DNA from: Verrucosispora sp. WMMD573
GTDB taxonomy: Bacteria; Actinomycetota; Actinomycetes; Mycobacteriales; Micromonosporaceae
Assembly: GCF_027497175.1 (NCBI RefSeq)
Contig: NZ_CP114901.1
Span: forward strand, 3,968,001-4,032,000
Length of the DNA: 64,000 nt
Direction of reading: 5' to 3'
The notes beneath the pieces were generated by a model. That model was not told the DNA's origin. It searched no databases and was given only the letters and a program-made list of their open reading frames with translations. Made by a program: the position numbers and the translations under genes. The number at the start of each line of letters is the position of its first letter. Position 1 is the stretch's first letter. This document shows, one piece after another, positions 60,633-64,000 of the stretch.

Positions 60633-61958
60633 GTGAGTGCCAGGAGTTCCAGTCTAGGACGCAGGCCACTGGCCGCGGCGGTGGCGGTGGTCACCGCTCT
60701 GCTGCTGGTGGCCTGTAGTTCGGGCGGCGGTGACAAGCAGGACGGTCCGGTCACGATCAAGGTGTGGGCCTGGTATCCGGCCTTCCAGGGCGTGGTCGAC
60801 CACTTCAACCGTACGCACACCGAGATCAAGATCGAGTGGACCAATGCGGGAACCGGCCAGGATCAGTACACGAAATTGCAGACCGCGCTGAAAGCCGGCA
60901 AGGGCGCCCCCGACGTGGTGATGCTCGAGTTCCAGGAACTGCCGACGTTTCAGCTGACCAATCATCTCGTCGACATGGGCAAGTACGGGGCCAACGATCT
61001 CAAGGGCAACTACGTCGACTGGGCGTGGAAGCAGGTCAGCAATGGCGATGCCGTCTATGCGATCCCGGTTGATGCCGGTCCGATGGCGATGCTGTACCGG
61101 CAGGACATCTTCGACCAGTACGAGATGAGTGTTCCGAAGACCTGGGCGGAATTCAAGGAGCAGGCACAGAAGCTCAAGACTGCCGCGCCCGACAGGTTCA
61201 TGACAGATTTTGGCGCGAACGACGGCGGTTTTATGACAGGGCTGATGTGGCAGGCCGGAGCCCGGCCGTTCAGCTACAACGTCGCGGATCCGCACAGTAT
61301 TGGTGTTAGCGTTAACAGCGAGCCGGCGAAGAACGTGTTTGCCTACTGGCAGGACATGGTTGACACGGGGTTGGCCGACACCACCGCGTACGGGACCACG
61401 GACTTCTACAACGGGCTCGGCAGCGGGAAGTACGCGACCTATCTGGCCGCGGGGTGGGGTCCTGGTTACCTGGCGAGTGTGGCGAAGACGACGGCCGGCA
61501 AGTGGCGCGCCGCGCCGCTGCCCCAATGGAACGCGGGCGAGAACGCGCAGGGGGACTGGGGCGGCTCGTCGTTCGCGGTGACCGACCAGACGAAGCACCC
61601 CGAGCAGGCCACGACCGTCGCCATGGAGATTTTCGGAGCGAACAAGGACGCCTGGAAGATCGGCATTGACGAGGCGTTCCTGTTTCCGACCGCCACGTCG
61701 ATCCTGGACTGGGACTACTTCCGCACGAAGGAGTACGAGTTCTTCGGCGGACAGCAGGTCAACGAGGTGTTCGTGCCGGCGTACAACGGCATCGAAGAAT
61801 TCGAGTGGAGCCCGTTCAACAGCTACAGCTTCAACCAGCTGACCACCGCGGTGGGACAGGCGGTGGAAAAGAAGACATCGTGGCCGGCAGCGCTGGACAC
61901 CGTCCAGCAGAACATCACGGCGTACGCCTCGAACCAGGGTTTCAAGGTCTCACAATGA
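60633..61958 (+). CDS. Sugar ABC transporter substrate-binding lipoprotein (cassette 5)
   Basis: 441 aa from GTG 60633, with TGGAGGAG upstream. Lipobox LLVAC. Family-1 fold (TIKVWAWYPAFQGVVDHFNR, TNAGTGQDQYTKLQTALKAG, IPVDAGPMAMLYRQDIFDQY, EYEFFGGQQVNEVF), paralogous to the cassette 4 binding protein. The stop overlaps the permease start by four bases. Followed by two permeases and GH51, so alpha-arabinofuranosyl oligosaccharides are the likely ligand. Confidence 0.93.
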   Translation: MSARSSSLGRRPLAAAVAVVTALLLVACSSGGGDKQDGPVTIKVWAWYPAFQGVVDHFNRTHTEIKIEWTNAGTGQDQYTKLQTALKAGKGAPDVVMLEFQELPTFQLTNHLVDMGKYGANDLKGNYVDWAWKQVSNGDAVYAIPVDAGPMAMLYRQDIFDQYEMSVPKTWAEFKEQAQKLKTAAPDRFMTDFGANDGGFMTGLMWQAGARPFSYNVADPHSIGVSVNSEPAKNVFAYWQDMVDTGLADTTAYGTTDFYNGLGSGKYATYLAAGWGPGYLASVAKTTAGKWRAAPLPQWNAGENAQGDWGGSSFAVTDQTKHPEQATTVAMEIFGANKDAWKIGIDEAFLFPTATSILDWDYFRTKEYEFFGGQQVNEVFVPAYNGIEEFEWSPFNSYSFNQLTTAVGQAVEKKTSWPAALDTVQQNITAYASNQGFKVSQ

Positions 61959-62905
61959 CCCGGACCCGACCTATTCCCGCGGCCGCCGGCGCGGCGGCCG
62001 CGGGGCCGGCCGTGTCCGGCGGTGACCAGCGGCCCGCAGCCGGCAGACGTCGCTTCGACCGGCAGGCGGCGGTCGGATGGTTGTTCGTCGCGCCGTTCGC
62101 GGTGCTGCTGGTCGTCTTCCTGCTGCTGCCGATGGGATACGCGTTCAAACTCAGCCTGTACCGCTCCACCCTGGTGGAGGGCGAGGTGTTCGCGGCGTTC
62201 GACAACTACCGGCAGGCCTTCGGTGACCCCGAGTTCCGGTCGGGGGTGCTGCGGGTGTTCGTCTTCGGGCTCGTGCAGACGCCGGTGATGATTGGTATCG
62301 CCCTCGTGCTGGCCCTGCTGGTCGACGGCGCCAGCTCCCGCCTCGCGCGTGCGCTGCGGCTGGCGGCGTTCGTCCCGTACGCCGTGCCGGTGGTCATCGG
62401 TACCCTGATGTGGGGCTTTCTCTACAGCCAGAACACCGGCCCGTTCCGGTTCACCGGGATCGACTTCCTGGCCGGTGACACCGTCCTGGCGTCCCTGGGC
62501 AACCTCGTCATCTGGCAGTGGGCCGGCTACAACATGATCGTGCTCTACGCCGCGCTTCAGGGCGTCCCGCGAGAGGTGTACGAGTCCGCCAGGATCGACG
62601 GTGCGGGGGCGGTCCAGATCGCGATGCGGATCAAGACACCGATGATCTCCGCAGCCCTGGTGCTGTGCACCGTCTTCACGATCATCGGGACCCTGCAGTT
62701 CTTCACCGAGCCGCTCATCCTGCAACCACTCAACCCGGGCGCGATCACCAACAGTTACACCCCCAACGTCTACGCCTACAACCAGGCGTTCTCGTACCAG
62801 CAGTACAACTACTCGGCGGCGATCTCCTTCCTGCTCGGCGCGGTGGTCTTCGTCGGCTCGTACGTCTTCCTGTTCGCCACGCGGAAGCGGAGTTCGCTGC
62901 GATGA
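61955..62905 (+). CDS. Sugar ABC transporter permease, MalF type (cassette 5)
   Basis: 316 aa from ATG 61955. An Ala/Pro-rich cytoplasmic start (about 45 residues) is followed by six spans starting VGWLFVAPFAVLLVVFLLLP. EAA loop YESARIDGAGAVQIAMRIKT. Overlaps the next gene as ATGA. Paralogue of 56332-57249. Confidence 0.93.
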   Translation: MTRTRPIPAAAGAAAAGPAVSGGDQRPAAGRRRFDRQAAVGWLFVAPFAVLLVVFLLLPMGYAFKLSLYRSTLVEGEVFAAFDNYRQAFGDPEFRSGVLRVFVFGLVQTPVMIGIALVLALLVDGASSRLARALRLAAFVPYAVPVVIGTLMWGFLYSQNTGPFRFTGIDFLAGDTVLASLGNLVIWQWAGYNMIVLYAALQGVPREVYESARIDGAGAVQIAMRIKTPMISAALVLCTVFTIIGTLQFFTEPLILQPLNPGAITNSYTPNVYAYNQAFSYQQYNYSAAISFLLGAVVFVGSYVFLFATRKRSSLR

Positions 62906-63780
62906 GCCCCCCGGCTACCAAGACCACCCAGCCGGAACGGCGCAGCGGCGGCACCATCGCCGCACACGCGATGATGGCGCTGTTCGTCGTCTACTTCCTG
63001 CTGCCGTTCTGGTGGCTGCTCGTCGCGGCGACCAAGGACAACGACGGGCTGTTCGGCTCGGACCCCCTCTGGTTCGCCGACCTGCATCTGCTCGGCAACC
63101 TCCGGCTGCTGTTCACCCAGGATGACGGCCTCTACCTGCGCTGGCTGGGCAACTCGGCCCTGTACGCCGTCACCAGCGGCGTCGGGGCCACCGTGATCGC
63201 CGCCCTGGCCGGTTACGCCTTCGCCAAACTCCGCTTTCCCGGCCGTAACGCGCTGTTCGCGCTGCTGCTCGGGCTCATCATGGTGCCGGCGACAGCCCTG
63301 GTCCTGCCGACGTATCTGCTGATGGCCGAGACCGGGCTCATCGACTCGGTGTGGGCGGTGATCCTGCCCTCGCTGCTCAACCCGTTCGGGGTGTACCTGC
63401 TGCGGGTCTACGTCCACGACTCGGTGCCCGACGAGATGATCGAGGCCGCGCGCATCGACGGTGCGGGGGAGTTCCGGGTATTCCGCAGCGTCGCGCTGCC
63501 CGCCATGCGACCGGCGCTGGTCACCGTCCTGCTGTTCACCATGGTGGCGAGTTGGAACAACTTCTTCCTGCCGCTGGTGATGCTCAGCGACCAGAATCTC
63601 TACCCGCTCACCGTCGGCCTGCGGTCCTGGTATCTGTCGGCGACCATCGGCAACGGCGGTCCCGCGCTGTTCAACGTCATCGTCATCGGCTCGCTGGCGG
63701 CGATCGTCCCGCTGATCGCCGCCTTCCTGCTGCTGCAACGGTACTGGCGTGGTGGCCTGACCATCGGCGCCCTCAAGTGA
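62902..63780 (+). CDS. Sugar ABC transporter permease, MalG type (cassette 5)
   Basis: 292 aa from ATG 62902. Six spans; ATPase-contact loop IEAARIDGAGEFRVFRSVAL; ends QRYWRGGLTIGALK. It is the intact paralogue that shows where the cassette 4 permease is broken. Confidence 0.93.
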   Translation: MSPPATKTTQPERRSGGTIAAHAMMALFVVYFLLPFWWLLVAATKDNDGLFGSDPLWFADLHLLGNLRLLFTQDDGLYLRWLGNSALYAVTSGVGATVIAALAGYAFAKLRFPGRNALFALLLGLIMVPATALVLPTYLLMAETGLIDSVWAVILPSLLNPFGVYLLRVYVHDSVPDEMIEAARIDGAGEFRVFRSVALPAMRPALVTVLLFTMVASWNNFFLPLVMLSDQNLYPLTVGLRSWYLSATIGNGGPALFNVIVIGSLAAIVPLIAAFLLLQRYWRGGLTIGALK

Positions 63781-63834
63781 CTGTTCCGTCCGACTGCCGA
63801 CGTCGACACACTTTCGAACCCTCAGGAGAAGGAC

Positions 63835-64000
63835 GTGCACCTCGCTCACGTCACGCTTGATCCCGCCGCCGTGGTGGCTCCGGTCAACCGCCGTACCTTC
63901 GGTACGTTCGTCGAACACATGGGGCGCTGCGTCTACACCGGCCTGTACGAACCCGGCCACCCGTCCGCCGACGAGGACGGGTTCCGTACCGACGTCCTGG
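63835..64000 (+). CDS. GH51 alpha-L-arabinofuranosidase, 3' part beyond window
   Basis: GTG 63835 preceded by AGGAGAAGG; 55 codons are visible. The opening VVAPVNRRTFGTFVEHMGRC then VYTGLYEPGHPSADEDGFR is the standard GH51 N-terminus, including the conserved FGTFVEH-GR-VYTGLYEP pattern. No signal peptide. It is the terminal visible gene of the cassette 5 operon and would release arabinose from imported oligosaccharides. The catalytic Glu residues are outside the window. Confidence 0.92.
   Translation, partial: MHLAHVTLDPAAVVAPVNRRTFGTFVEHMGRCVYTGLYEPGHPSADEDGFRTDVL

Overview
The window is high-GC actinobacterial DNA, with G/C-rich third codon positions, many GTG starts and short or overlapping gene junctions. 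The secreted enzymes carry CBM2, CBM13 (ricin-type), AbfB or discoidin modules, some on Pro/Thr linkers. This points to a soil or plant-associated actinomycete; the mix resembles Micromonosporaceae, but no marker gene is present to prove it. Almost every gene belongs to plant cell-wall polysaccharide breakdown, sugar import or its regulation: about 64 kb of adjacent polysaccharide-utilisation loci.

Layout. (1) 1-14.9 kb: a CBM2 protein cut by the left edge, then an L-arabinoside locus. It has LacI regulator A, secreted GH43, a large secreted six-hairpin (MGH1-like) hydrolase with two discoidin modules, a sugar ABC importer without ATPase, intracellular GH127 beta-L-arabinofuranosidase and LacI regulator B, a paralogue of A. 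CGAAA-N4-TTTCG-type operators punctuate this locus. (2) 15-19.6 kb: an SDR-like protein with a Cys4 knuckle, a CE15 glucuronoyl esterase whose nucleophile Ser is replaced by Phe, and a decayed GH30 fragment. (3) 19.7-34.2 kb: secreted CBM2, GH43-AbfB, GH5-CBM13 and AbfB-GH43 proteins, a ThuA-like protein, and a rhamnogalacturonan system (PL11 lyase, YesOPQ-like importer, YesL-like membrane protein). (4) 34.5-48.1 kb: a uronate-polymer locus bounded by two regulators of the same unusual build (DeoR-type HTH plus LacI-type sensor). Between them lie a heparinase II/III-like lyase, a DUF2264 protein, an ABC importer, a second YesL-like protein, GH88 unsaturated uronyl hydrolase, a KduI/IolB-type isomerase and a KduD-type dehydrogenase. 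(5) 48.3-57.2 kb: arabinogalactan enzymes (GH43_24-like galactanase with CBM13, a small GH43), an IS5-family insertion beside a 99-bp tandem duplication, GH42 beta-galactosidase and its importer, one permease of which is frameshifted. (6) 57.4-64 kb: LacI, GNAT, another LacI, and an importer operon leading into GH51 alpha-L-arabinofuranosidase, cut by the right edge.

Working model: secreted GH43/GH5/PL11/CBM proteins cut pectin rhamnogalacturonan I, arabinan and arabinogalactan. Five separate binding-protein/permease sets import the fragments; none encodes an ATPase, so a shared one elsewhere is implied. Cytoplasmic GH127, GH51, GH42, GH88, the lyase-like protein, the isomerase and the dehydrogenase finish the job. 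Each locus has its own repressor, and candidate operators can be seen for most of them. The most unusual items are the nucleophile-less CE15, the frameshifted permease, the paired looping-type operators, the doubled DeoR/LacI hybrids, the Tyr-less zinc-knuckle SDR, and the IS inserted in a duplicated stop-codon segment.
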